A stretch of DNA of 64,000 bases, taken from Succinatimonas hippei. GTDB lineage: Bacteria > Pseudomonadota > Gammaproteobacteria > Enterobacterales > Succinivibrionaceae. The DNA lies in the NCBI GenBank assembly GCA_004557545.1, contig SFGV01000002.1:1-64000 (forward strand), given 5' to 3'. The notes under the pieces were generated by a model, which was given only the letters and a program-made list of their open reading frames with translations, had not been told where the DNA came from and ran no database searches. The translations under genes and the position numbers were made by a program. This document shows positions 7,187-15,094 of this stretch, piece after piece. Numbering within the stretch: position 1 is the stretch's first letter; each line of letters opens with the position of its first letter.

Positions 7187-9715
7187 ATGGCGACTAGACA
7201 GAAGACTAAGAAAGCTACAGCGTCCGTTCACAGCGCCGCTGCCGCTCCGGTAAGCGCTGGTAGCGCTAACCTCAAGCAGCAGGCCGAGCAGATGCGCGAC
7301 AAGATCATCCACCACCTGCGCTGCACCATAGGCACCTCGGAACAGAAGGCGTCGAAGCTGGCCTGGTGGCAGGCGCTTGTGGCTTCCGTCAACGAGGACA
7401 TCTTCAACCGCCTGACCCAGACCCAGCACACCCACTCAGTCAAGGATACCCGCGCCGTCCACTATCTTTCGGCCGAATTCCTGATGGGCAGACTGACGGT
7501 CAACAACCTCTGCAACCTCGAGAAGTACGATATCGCCCGCGAAGCCCTCAAGCTGTGCGGACAGGACATCAGCGATATATGCGAGCAGGAGCCTGACATG
7601 GCTCTGGGCAACGGAGGTCTCGGAAGACTGGCCGCCTGCTATATGGACTCGCTGGCTACCCTCAATTATCCGTGTGTTGGTTACGGCCTGCATTATGAGA
7701 ACGGCCTTTTCCGCCAGGAGATCCGCGGCGGCCGTCAGGTCGAGCGTCCTGATTCATGGAGAGAGTACGGCTGCCCATGGGAGCGCTGCCGTCCTGAGTC
7801 AGTTCAGAACGTGCCTATCGGCGGTTACGTCGAGTCCCAGAAGGCTCCTGACGGAACCGAGCGCCGTGTATGGCACCCCGCGCACCTCATCAAAGGCGTG
7901 CCCTGGGATATTCCGGTAGTAGGCTTCCGCAACTCATCAGTCGCGATCCTGCGCCTTTGGGAATCCCGCGCCACCGAAGCCTTCAACTGGGACGTATTCA
8001 ACGCCGGCGGTTATGTCGACGCCCAGCAGGAGAAGGCTGCCGCAGAGACCATTTCCAAGGTTCTGTATCCTAACGATTCAACCGAGGCCGGCAAAGAGCT
8101 GCGTTTAACCCAGCAGTATTTCTTCTCAGCCTGCTCGCTTCGCGATATCCTGCGCCGCTATAACCGCACGCACCATCACGACTACAGCGAGTTCGCCAAC
8201 AAGATCGTAATTCAGCTCAACGATACTCATCCTGCTATCTCGGTTGCCGAGCTCATGAGGCTGTTTATCGATGAGGAAGGACTGGACTTCGATACCGCAT
8301 GGAATATCGTAAGCAAGACCTTCAATTACACCAACCACACTCTGCTGCCTGAGGCGCTGGAGAAGTGGCCGGTAAGGATCTTCGAGAAACTCCTGCCGCG
8401 TCATCTTGAGATCATCTATGAGATCAACTACCGCTTCTTAAACGGCATAGTTGAAAAGACCTGGCCGGGCAACAATGATATCAAGCGCAAGCTTTCCATC
8501 ATCGAGGAAGGCCCTGAGCGCAAGGTCTGCATGGCAAACCTCAGCGTGATCGCCTCACGCCGTGTAAACGGTGTCGCCGAGATCCACTCAAAGCTCGTAC
8601 GCGAGGAGCTCTTCCCCGAGTATAACGCGCTGTGGCCGGATCGCTTCTGCAACGTCACCAATGGCGTTACTCCACGCCGCTGGCTTTTGGCATGCAACCC
8701 GGGGCTTGCCGGACTTTACAACGAGGTGTCAGGTCCTGACTGGCCGCTTCACCTCAATGACTGCCGCAAGCTGCGTCAGTACGCCGATGATCCCGCGATC
8801 CAGAAGCGCTTTATGCAGATCAAGCATGACAACAAGGTCCGCCTTGCCGAGGAGATCAAGAAGCTTGTCGGTGTCGAGGTTTCTCCTGACGCGATATTCG
8901 ATGTTCAGGTCAAGCGTCTGCATGAGTACAAGAGACAGCACCTCAACCTCCTGTACATCATGTCGCTCTATCGCAGAATCATCGAGGATCCTTCATTCAA
9001 GATCGTTCCTCAGGTGTTCATCTTCGGTGCCAAGGCCGCTCCTGCGTATACCCTTGCCAAGGATATCATTTATGCCATCAACGCCGTTGGTGACCGTGTA
9101 AACAACGATCCGCGCGTCAAGGACATGCTCAAGGTAGTCTTCATGCCTAACTACAGGGTGTCACTTGCCGAGAAGATCATTCCGGCTGCCGACGTTTCAG
9201 AGCAGATCTCAACCGCCGGCTATGAGGCTTCCGGTACCTCCAACATGAAGTTCTCCATGAACGGAGCTCTGACCATAGGCACTATGGACGGCGCAAACAT
9301 TGAGATCGTGGCCGAGGCCGGAACTGACAACAACTTCATCTTCGGTCTGTCAGTTGATGAGGTAATCGAGCTCAAGAAGCACTACAACCCTTGGGATTAC
9401 TACAATGCCGATCCTGAGCTCAAAGCGGTGCTCGACTGGCTTGATACCGATTATTTCACTCCGGGCAATCCGGGCGCGCTCTCCTCAATCAAGCGTTCTC
9501 TGCTTGATGGCGGTGATCCGTTCCTGGTTCTGGCTGACTTCGCCTCCTATAAGGAAGCCCATCAGCGTGTCGAGAAGATGTTCTCTGACAAGAAGCGCTG
9601 GGCTCACGCGGCGATCGTCAACTCGTCTTCAATGGGCAAGTTCAGCTCTGATCGCTCGATTGAAGACTACGCCGAGAAGATTTGGACTCTGAAAGAGTAC
9701 AAGATTGAAGGCTGA
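7187..9715 (+). CDS. glgP: Glycogen/maltodextrin phosphorylase
   Basis: An 842-residue family GT35 phosphorylase that releases glucose 1-phosphate from alpha-1,4-glucans. Visible features are the N-terminal VHYLSAEFLMGR block, GNGGLGRLAACY, the QLNDTHP segment and the PLP site GTSNMKF (Lys688). It is about 25-45 residues longer than enteric GlgP/MalP. The extra length is an Ala/Ser/Lys-rich N-terminus (residues 1-28) that looks disordered. The gene stands alone with its own promoter elements and a strong terminator; no glgA, glgB or glgX is in the window, though glgC lies about 32 kb away. GlgP and MalP cannot be separated on sequence alone. Confidence 0.93.
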   Translation: MATRQKTKKATASVHSAAAAPVSAGSANLKQQAEQMRDKIIHHLRCTIGTSEQKASKLAWWQALVASVNEDIFNRLTQTQHTHSVKDTRAVHYLSAEFLMGRLTVNNLCNLEKYDIAREALKLCGQDISDICEQEPDMALGNGGLGRLAACYMDSLATLNYPCVGYGLHYENGLFRQEIRGGRQVERPDSWREYGCPWERCRPESVQNVPIGGYVESQKAPDGTERRVWHPAHLIKGVPWDIPVVGFRNSSVAILRLWESRATEAFNWDVFNAGGYVDAQQEKAAAETISKVLYPNDSTEAGKELRLTQQYFFSACSLRDILRRYNRTHHHDYSEFANKIVIQLNDTHPAISVAELMRLFIDEEGLDFDTAWNIVSKTFNYTNHTLLPEALEKWPVRIFEKLLPRHLEIIYEINYRFLNGIVEKTWPGNNDIKRKLSIIEEGPERKVCMANLSVIASRRVNGVAEIHSKLVREELFPEYNALWPDRFCNVTNGVTPRRWLLACNPGLAGLYNEVSGPDWPLHLNDCRKLRQYADDPAIQKRFMQIKHDNKVRLAEEIKKLVGVEVSPDAIFDVQVKRLHEYKRQHLNLLYIMSLYRRIIEDPSFKIVPQVFIFGAKAAPAYTLAKDIIYAINAVGDRVNNDPRVKDMLKVVFMPNYRVSLAEKIIPAADVSEQISTAGYEASGTSNMKFSMNGALTIGTMDGANIEIVAEAGTDNNFIFGLSVDEVIELKKHYNPWDYYNADPELKAVLDWLDTDYFTPGNPGALSSIKRSLLDGGDPFLVLADFASYKEAHQRVEKMFSDKKRWAHAAIVNSSSMGKFSSDRSIEDYAEKIWTLKEYKIEG

Positions 9716-9731
9716 GTTTAAGATCCGATAG

Positions 9732-9765
9732 AAAGGCCCGCCATATGATGGCGGGCCTTTTTTTA
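9732..9765 (+). terminator. Intrinsic terminator of glgP
   Basis: A perfect 13-base-pair stem with AAAGGCCCGCCAT (9732-9744) against ATGGCGGGCCTTT (9748-9760), a three-base loop and a run of T to 9765. A textbook Rho-independent terminator. Confidence 0.95.
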
Positions 9766-9818
9766 AAAGTGCTAAAAGCGGATACTGTCAGACCGGACAG
9801 GAACGGGGTGAGAAAAAC

Positions 9819-10193
9819 CTACATGCCGGTTACTGTCGAAAAAGGCCAGGAGGAGATACCGCCCATATTGAGTACGGTCTGGTAGCCCAGTGACTGCAGT
9901 ATGAGTGCCGCTTCCTGAGCGCGTCTGCCGGTTTTGCAATAAACAATAACGGCGGTATCCGCTGAGGGTATAGCCGCGGCGGTGCTTTGCGCGTTAATCT
10001 TCCCAACAGGCAGATTGAGCGCCCCGGGGATACGGATCTGGGCATACTCATCAGGTTCGCGCACATCAAGCAGCACACATTTTTTGTTCTCAATAAGATC
10101 ATTGGCCTTCGCCTGAGAGATTGAGCTAACTCCGCGTGGCAGACTGCCTCTGCCTGAATTGTCAGTATCGTCAGACCATAAAGATGGGAACAC
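9819..10193 (-). CDS. Rhodanese-domain protein (single domain)
   Basis: A 124-residue single-domain rhodanese of the GlpE/PspE type with active-site loop CKTGRR (Cys86), preceded by LLDVREPDEY and followed by LGY..VLNMGGISSW. It would carry a persulfide from thiosulfate or another sulfur donor to an unknown acceptor. I start it at GTG 10193 because GAGGAG lies six bases upstream; a TTG at 10223 would overlap hldE and lacks such a site. It is 10 bases downstream of hldE and probably co-transcribed. No signal peptide, so cytoplasmic. Confidence 0.85.
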   Translation of the reverse strand: MFPSLWSDDTDNSGRGSLPRGVSSISQAKANDLIENKKCVLLDVREPDEYAQIRIPGALNLPVGKINAQSTAAAIPSADTAVIVYCKTGRRAQEAALILQSLGYQTVLNMGGISSWPFSTVTGM

Positions 10194-10203
10194 AATCGTC
10201 TCC

Positions 10204-11628
10204 TCAGTGTTTGAGCTTTTCAATTATGGATGTGGTTGAGTACCCTTCAAGGAAAGGCAGGATGATAACCTGACCGCCGTTGGTCTCGACTTCCTTGTGT
10301 CCTGCTATCTGCTCAACTTTGTAATCGCCACCCTTTACCAGCACGTCAGGGAGGATCCTTGCGATAAGTCTCTGCGGGGTATCCTCGTCAAACGGAACCA
10401 CATAGTCAACGCAGTCCAGTGCCGCGAGCACCTGCATGCGTGCCTCAAGCGGATTTACCGGGCGTGAGGGACCTTTTAAGGCTTTTACCGATCTGTCGGT
10501 ATTAACCGCGACTATCAGACGGTCTCCAAGCGAGCGGGCGCGCTTTAAATAGCTCACGTGACCTGCGTGCAGTATGTCAAAGCATCCGTTGGTCATCACG
10601 ATCCTTTTGCCTTCATCTCTGAGACGCTTTACCTCTTTTGAAAGCTCATCCTCAGTAACCACTCCGGCGCTTAAGGATGAATCGTCCCCGCACAGGGCAC
10701 GGTCAAGCTCTTCAGGGCTTACAGTTGAGGTTCCGACCTTGCCCACTACTATTCCGGCGGCGCGGTTTGCGATCTCACAGGCGTCCACGAGGTCAACCCC
10801 GCAGGCAAGGGCCGCGCCAAGAGTTCCTATTACTGTGTCACCGGCGCCAGTTACGTCATACACCTCGCGCGCCCTTGTCGGAAGATGAACCGCGCGGTGC
10901 CCCGGGCGGATAAGTGACATACCGTCTTCAGATCTGGTGACCAGCAGGCAGGAGAGGTTGAATTTCTCGATCATTAAAAGCGCCCGGCGTTCAAGATCGG
11001 CGTTGTCCGTGACCTTGCCCGCGACCGCCTCAAACTCCTTCATATTGGGAGTGAGCATGAAAGCGCCGTTATAGCGTGAGAAATCAGTGCCCTTGGGATC
11101 AACCAGAACCCTTTTGCCAAGTTTTCCGGCGCATTCAATTATCTTGCTCACATGGCTTAAGGTTCCCTTGCCATAGTCTGAGGCGATCACGATATCGCTG
11201 TCGCTCTCATCCTTCCTGAAGATGTCGAGCAGACCCTCAGAGGGCAGGGCGGCGAAGCTGTCCTCAAAATCAAGACGCAAAAGCTGCTGATTGCGGCTTA
11301 GCACTCTGAGCTTGGTGATGGTAGGGTGTTCTCTTATATTAAGAAAATCAGGCTCAATTCCGCTCTGTCTTAAAAGCCCTTCAAGCTTTACCGCGTTTTC
11401 GTCCTCGCCTACGATGCCTATAAGATGGCATTTGGCGCCAAGCGATCTGATGTTGAGGGCGACATTGGCGGCGCCGCCGGCGCGATCCTCTCTTGATTTT
11501 ACGTTTACAACCGGAACCGGCGCTTCAGGGGAGATCCTGCTGCTGTCACCATACCAGTAGCGGTCAAGCATTACGTCACCAATCACGGTTACGGTCTTGT
11601 CAAATGAAGGGAGCTTGTCTGAACTCAT
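10204..11628 (-). CDS. hldE: Bifunctional heptose kinase/adenylyltransferase HldE
   Basis: A 474-residue fusion that makes ADP-heptose for the LPS inner core. Residues 1-320 are a ribokinase-fold kinase (DVMLDRYWYG near the start, GGAANVA, then the anion-hole motif DVTGAGDT near 260). Residues about 340-474 are a cytidylyltransferase-like domain with TNGCFDILHAGH. Length and domain order match enteric HldE (477 residues). It implies a heptose-containing LPS core. A TATAAT-type promoter is visible upstream and a rhodanese gene follows. Confidence 0.96.
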   Translation of the reverse strand: MSSDKLPSFDKTVTVIGDVMLDRYWYGDSSRISPEAPVPVVNVKSREDRAGGAANVALNIRSLGAKCHLIGIVGEDENAVKLEGLLRQSGIEPDFLNIREHPTITKLRVLSRNQQLLRLDFEDSFAALPSEGLLDIFRKDESDSDIVIASDYGKGTLSHVSKIIECAGKLGKRVLVDPKGTDFSRYNGAFMLTPNMKEFEAVAGKVTDNADLERRALLMIEKFNLSCLLVTRSEDGMSLIRPGHRAVHLPTRAREVYDVTGAGDTVIGTLGAALACGVDLVDACEIANRAAGIVVGKVGTSTVSPEELDRALCGDDSSLSAGVVTEDELSKEVKRLRDEGKRIVMTNGCFDILHAGHVSYLKRARSLGDRLIVAVNTDRSVKALKGPSRPVNPLEARMQVLAALDCVDYVVPFDEDTPQRLIARILPDVLVKGGDYKVEQIAGHKEVETNGGQVIILPFLEGYSTTSIIEKLKH

Positions 11629-11658
11629 AAAAAAGAACCTTAAAACAAAACTCCGTTA

Positions 11659-11686
11659 ATTATAACGCCCGGCCAAAAGCGCCAAA
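11659..11686 (-). promoter_or_regulatory. Likely sigma-70 promoter of hldE
   Basis: On the minus strand TTTGGC (11686-11681) and TATAAT (11664-11659) are separated by 16 bases, about 30 bases before the hldE start. The -10 is perfect and the -35 is weak. Confidence 0.55.
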
Positions 11687-11770
11687 GGACTTTGATAAAG
11701 GGGCTCAGGTATCTCGCTGGCTCGGGCTCGGGAGGATTTAAGCCGGGGTTCTGTTAATCTCAGGTCAGCC

Positions 11771-11802
11771 TTGACCTTAAGGGCGCAACTCTTAAGTATA
11801 AT
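11771..11802 (+). promoter_or_regulatory. Candidate promoter of the sugar-porter gene
   Basis: TTGACC (11771-11776) and TATAAT (11797-11802) match the sigma-70 hexamers well, but the 20-base spacing is longer than optimal. This suggests dependence on an activator or on DNA bending. The gene starts 30 bases downstream. Confidence 0.45.
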
Positions 11803-11831
11803 TAGAGCAGTTTTCTTTTAAGGTGAAATGC

Positions 11832-13241
11832 ATGCGCGATAAAGCAGGCAGCATAGCGTACAGACCGCTGGGCTTTACCCTCGCGGTTGCCTCGCTGGCG
11901 CTTTTGTTCGGGTTAAACTTCGGGTCAATCTTCGCGTACAAAAACCAGCTGATGTACGTGTTTCTGCTCAACAGCTACGATATCGACAGCGTAGTTAAGG
12001 TGATCCTTTTAGGAGCGGTTGTCGGCGCCATGTGCGGCGGCTCTATCTGTAAGGGGTCAGGCCGCAAAAGCGGGATAATCTCAGGCGCCGTCATAGGGAT
12101 CGCCGCCGACTGCTCGGCGGAGCTTGCCACTGACTTCAGTGTTTTGCTGCTCTCAGAGCTTACTATGGGTACTGGTCTTGGTATCTACATGGTCTCGGCG
12201 CTTTTATACGCCTCTGAGATCTCCCTGCCATCCTCAAGAGGAATGGGATGCTGCATGCCCGCGGTAGGACTATGCCTGGGACTGCTGTTTACCATCGCCA
12301 TGCGTATCGCGCTTCCGCTCTCACCTGTTATCTCATGCCTGTTCATAGCGGTAACTGGCGGGGCAGTCTGTCTCTTTGTGGCGCTTAAGCTTCCTGAAAG
12401 CCCGCGCTGGCTGGTGCTATGCGGATACAGTGACGCCGCGCTGACCTCGCTTTTTATATTAAGACGCAATCAGGCGGCGGCGGCCCGCGAGATGGCCTTT
12501 ATAAGCGATGTCGCGTCAAACGCCGAACGCGGCATGCGCGCGTATCTTCATTCTTCATACAGCCGCAGAGCGCTTTTCGCGCTGTTTGTGCTTATAGCGC
12601 TGATGAATTTAGCGGGTTTTACTTTTGCTCCTTATATGTCACTTGAGCTGATTCACCGCTATCAGATGAAATACCTTGGCATCTTTGTCATGCGTAATTA
12701 CGATTACAACTACGGTTTCATAAAAGCGGCGGTCGCGGTGGCCTTCTTCGGGGCGGTTACGGCGATGATGGCATCTGACAGAGCAGGAAGACCCAGACTG
12801 ATACTCGTAGCCTCTTTAATAGGGCTTGTTTCACTGGGTTTGCTGTGCGCCGCGACGATAAGCGGACAGGACGATCTCAACGTGCTTGTGATCTCAGCGC
12901 TCATGCTTATCTATATTTACGCGGCTGTGCTTTGTACGGTGACTTTTATTTGCGTGTTTGTAAGTGAGATCCTGCCTTCAGGCGGCAGAGATACCGGGCT
13001 TACTCTGATCCTGACAGTTCATATCATTTTCTTTATCGCCGCTCTTCAGGACGTACGCGTGATGTCACCTGGGTTTAATCTTGGACTTTGCTTCACTGTT
13101 TCGTTCATCTGTTGTGGATTTTTATGTTTTATACTGGCTTTCAGGATCCCTGATCCGGGCATAGGATCGCTTGAGCGCAATGAAACGAGACTGCTTGAGG
13201 GAAAAATCTTTACAAGACCAAGATCCGGCATTTCAAATTAA
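11832..13241 (+). CDS. MFS transporter, sugar-porter family
   Basis: A 469-residue inner-membrane permease with about 12 hydrophobic segments. Sugar-porter signatures are visible: GRKSG after helix 2, PESPRWL in the central loop (about residue 189), and DRAGRPRL in the second half. Start is the ATG at 11832 with AAGGTG six bases upstream; a GTG at 11823 is in frame but poorly spaced. It is a single-gene unit, divergent from hldE and ending at a shared terminator with msrA. The substrate cannot be assigned; family members carry hexoses, pentoses or polyols by proton symport. Confidence 0.82.
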   Translation: MRDKAGSIAYRPLGFTLAVASLALLFGLNFGSIFAYKNQLMYVFLLNSYDIDSVVKVILLGAVVGAMCGGSICKGSGRKSGIISGAVIGIAADCSAELATDFSVLLLSELTMGTGLGIYMVSALLYASEISLPSSRGMGCCMPAVGLCLGLLFTIAMRIALPLSPVISCLFIAVTGGAVCLFVALKLPESPRWLVLCGYSDAALTSLFILRRNQAAAAREMAFISDVASNAERGMRAYLHSSYSRRALFALFVLIALMNLAGFTFAPYMSLELIHRYQMKYLGIFVMRNYDYNYGFIKAAVAVAFFGAVTAMMASDRAGRPRLILVASLIGLVSLGLLCAATISGQDDLNVLVISALMLIYIYAAVLCTVTFICVFVSEILPSGGRDTGLTLILTVHIIFFIAALQDVRVMSPGFNLGLCFTVSFICCGFLCFILAFRIPDPGIGSLERNETRLLEGKIFTRPRSGISN

Positions 13242-13242
13242 A

Positions 13243-13276
13243 AAAATTCCGGGTTCGTGTCAGAGCCCGGAATTTT
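13243..13276. terminator. Bidirectional terminator between MFS gene and msrA
   Basis: AAAATTCCGGG (13243-13253) pairs with CCCGGAATTTT (13266-13276). A/T runs flank the stem on both strands, so it can serve the convergent MFS and metQ-msrA transcripts. Confidence 0.85.
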
Positions 13277-13290
13277 CAAATCTGATCCAA

Positions 13291-13845
13291 TCAGATCTGC
13301 CAGCTTTCAAACGGGCGGTGATCCTTTAAAAGCTCATCCCGGAAGATCTTAAGCTTGGCAAAATCCACATGGCAGTAGCCTGTGGGATTTTTCTTAAGAT
13401 AGTCCTGATGATATTCCTCGGCTTTGTAAAAGTTGCCAAGTCTCTGGCACTCGACCGCTATCTTCTGGTGAAGACGTTCTTCGACCTCGGAGAACGCTTT
13501 TCTGATCACAGCCTCATCCTTAGGATCGGTGAAATATACACCGGTACGATAGGATCTCCCGCTGTCCTCGCCCTGACGGTTCACGCTCAGCGGATCGATT
13601 ATCAGGAAGAAAGCGTGCAACAACTCCTCAAGCGTGATCACCGCGTTGTCATAGCGTACCTCGACGGTTTCCGCCGCGTCAGTCTCCTGAGCCTTAACCT
13701 GCTTGTAGCTTGGGTTTTCAACTTTGGAGTTGGCGTAGCCGGTGATGGTTGAGTACACTCCGGGGATGCGCGAGAAGAACTCGGACACGCCCCAGAAGCA
13801 GCCACCGGCTAAATAAATCACACGCGGATCTTTCGGATCTGACAT
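13291..13845 (-). CDS. msrA: Peptide-methionine (S)-S-oxide reductase MsrA
   Basis: A 184-residue MsrA that reduces the S-epimer of methionine sulfoxide in free or protein-bound form. The catalytic Cys16 is in the invariant GGCFWG motif, and the family blocks YHQDYL and NPTGYC are present, the latter probably carrying the resolving cysteine. TAAGGAG overlaps the metQ stop and lies six bases before the ATG. It therefore follows metQ in one transcript: methionine uptake and methionine repair share the same leader. Confidence 0.95.
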   Translation of the reverse strand: MSDPKDPRVIYLAGGCFWGVSEFFSRIPGVYSTITGYANSKVENPSYKQVKAQETDAAETVEVRYDNAVITLEELLHAFFLIIDPLSVNRQGEDSGRSYRTGVYFTDPKDEAVIRKAFSEVEERLHQKIAVECQRLGNFYKAEEYHQDYLKKNPTGYCHVDFAKLKIFRDELLKDHRPFESWQI

Positions 13846-13854
13846 ATAAGCTCC

Positions 13855-14679
13855 TTAGTACTTGAATGCCGGGAAGATAGCGCCCTTGTACTGGGTGGTT
13901 ATGATGTCCGCGACCTCTTTGGTGTGATAGAGATCGACAATGTGCTTGAACAGCGGCTTGTCAGCTTCCTTTTCGCGGGAGGCGATGATGTTGACGAAAG
14001 GATTATCAAGCCCCCAGCCCTCAGTGTTCTCATAGGCGATGGCGTCACGCTTTAAGACAAGACCGTGATCTGATGCGAAACCGCCGTTGATGAATGAGGC
14101 CGCGACATCGTCCATGGCCGCGTAAGCGTTGCCCGGATCAACCCAGTAGAACTTGATGTTCTTGGGATTTGAGGTGATGTCGGCTTTGGACGGGGTCCAG
14201 CCGGCGTTATCCTTTATGGTAATGATCTTATTTGACTCAAGCACGCGCAGGGCGCGTCCTGTGGTGATCGGATCTGAAGGAATGGCGATTGAATCACCGT
14301 CCTTGAGCTCTGAGAGAGACTTGATCTTTTTGGAGTAAACGCCAAGCGGGGCGATCAGCGTAGTTCCTATGGCCTTGAGGTGGTAACCATGATCTTTTGA
14401 TTCGGTGTTGAGAAATTTACCGGTCATGCAGGCATGCAGATCGATATCTCCGTCCTCAAGCGCGCGGTTTGGCAGCTGATAATCGTTGAATTTTACGATC
14501 TGAAGGTCAACGCCCTCTTCCTTGAGCTTTTTAATGATGGGCTTCCACTGCTCGTTGTTCTCGCCAACCACGCCTACCTTCACCTCTTTTTTATCCCAGG
14601 CAAAGGATTGTGATGAGAAAGCAAGCGCCGCGGTGGCCGCAAGCGCGAGTACTGAAGCGGTTTTTAAGATTATGTTCAT
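13855..14679 (-). CDS. metQ: MetQ/NlpA-family methionine-binding protein
   Basis: A 274-residue periplasmic substrate-binding protein of the NlpA family, which feeds methionine to the MetNI ABC transporter. The family blocks FNDYQLPN, DGDID, SKKIKSLSELKDG and NPKNIKFYWVD are present. The N-terminus is a Sec signal with an AxA-type cleavage site after SFA (A27); the lipobox cysteine of enteric MetQ is missing, so it may be soluble rather than lipid-anchored. metN and metI are not adjacent. The ATG at 14679 has GAGAGG about 13 bases upstream, rather far. Upstream lies a Met-rich leader peptide and attenuator-like hairpin; downstream is msrA. Confidence 0.9.
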   Translation of the reverse strand: MNIILKTASVLALAATAALAFSSQSFAWDKKEVKVGVVGENNEQWKPIIKKLKEEGVDLQIVKFNDYQLPNRALEDGDIDLHACMTGKFLNTESKDHGYHLKAIGTTLIAPLGVYSKKIKSLSELKDGDSIAIPSDPITTGRALRVLESNKIITIKDNAGWTPSKADITSNPKNIKFYWVDPGNAYAAMDDVAASFINGGFASDHGLVLKRDAIAYENTEGWGLDNPFVNIIASREKEADKPLFKHIVDLYHTKEVADIITTQYKGAIFPAFKY

Positions 14680-14723
14680 AATGAATGTAAGTTCCTCTCT
14701 GGAAGCAGTGTTTATAAAACGGA

Positions 14724-14748
14724 ACGGGGAGCCGTTTTGGCTCCCCGT
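14724..14748 (-). terminator. Attenuator-type hairpin in the metQ leader
   Basis: A perfect ten-base-pair stem, ACGGGGAGCC (14748-14739 on the transcript) against GGCTCCCCGT (14733-14724) with an AAAAC loop, followed in the transcript by TCCGTTTTAT. The stem extends by GG/CC around a bulge. It lies 45 bases before metQ and after the leader-peptide stop, where an attenuation terminator is expected. The U-tract is interrupted, so efficiency is uncertain. Confidence 0.65.
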
Positions 14749-14751
14749 CCT

Positions 14752-14790
14752 ATGGTAATCAATACCATCTCTCACATGGAATGGAAAGCC
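14752..14790 (-). promoter_or_regulatory. Candidate antiterminator region of the metQ attenuator
   Basis: The transcript segment GGCUUUCC (14790-14783), inside codons 22-25 of the leader peptide, can pair over eight positions (two of them G-U) with GGGGAGCC (14746-14739), the 5' arm of the terminator stem. The two folds exclude each other. Between them a small hairpin AUGGUA/UACCAU (14768-14752) would stack inside the antiterminator. This is a by-eye prediction. Confidence 0.5.
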
Positions 14791-14855
14791 GCAACCGTCA
14801 TGCGCATCATCACGCGCTGAAACATACACATGCAAAAGGCTACGGTGTTTTTCAT
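14772..14855 (-). CDS. Met-rich leader peptide of metQ-msrA (27 residues)
   Basis: An open frame of 27 codons plus TGA starts at ATG 14855 with AAGAG a few bases upstream, about 25 bases from the predicted transcription start. Seven of its 27 residues are Met (positions 1, 9, 11, 16, 17, 19, 27), with CMCM at 8-11 and a VMMRM cluster at 15-19; two are Cys. It does not overlap metQ in frame. Position, length and composition match the leader peptides of amino-acid attenuators such as those of trp, his or thr operons, but with methionine as the sensed residue. I know of no named equivalent ahead of metQ. The product itself is probably non-functional. Confidence 0.65.
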   Translation of the reverse strand: MKNTVAFCMCMFQRVMMRMTVAAFHSM

Positions 14856-14885
14856 TGTTTTCTCTTATTTCCAGGTGGTGATTTT

Positions 14886-14915
14886 ATTCTAGACACGGTA
14901 ACTTCAGGCTGTCAA
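14886..14915 (-). promoter_or_regulatory. Sigma-70 promoter of the metQ leader
   Basis: On the minus strand a perfect -35 TTGACA (14915-14910) and -10 TAGAAT (14891-14886) are separated by 18 bases. Transcription would begin near 14878, just before the leader-peptide ATG. Confidence 0.8.
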
Positions 14916-15094
14916 TTGTCAGACAGGAAAAATTTTCTGAAAACCGCTCCCAAAAGCGTCAGATCAGGATTATTTAGGTGCGTTGAATCGCAAGCTGCGC
15001 CATCGCGGTGCGAAAAGGCCGAGGACGAAAGCGGCTGATTTACGATACTGACAGAAAAGTGTTTTTTGGTCAGGAACTCTCTTGGAGTACAGCT

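Noticed and set aside
14680..14835. An upstream extension of metQ to 14835
   Set aside because: The extra 52 codons lack similarity, run through the attenuator hairpin and would bury the signal peptide.
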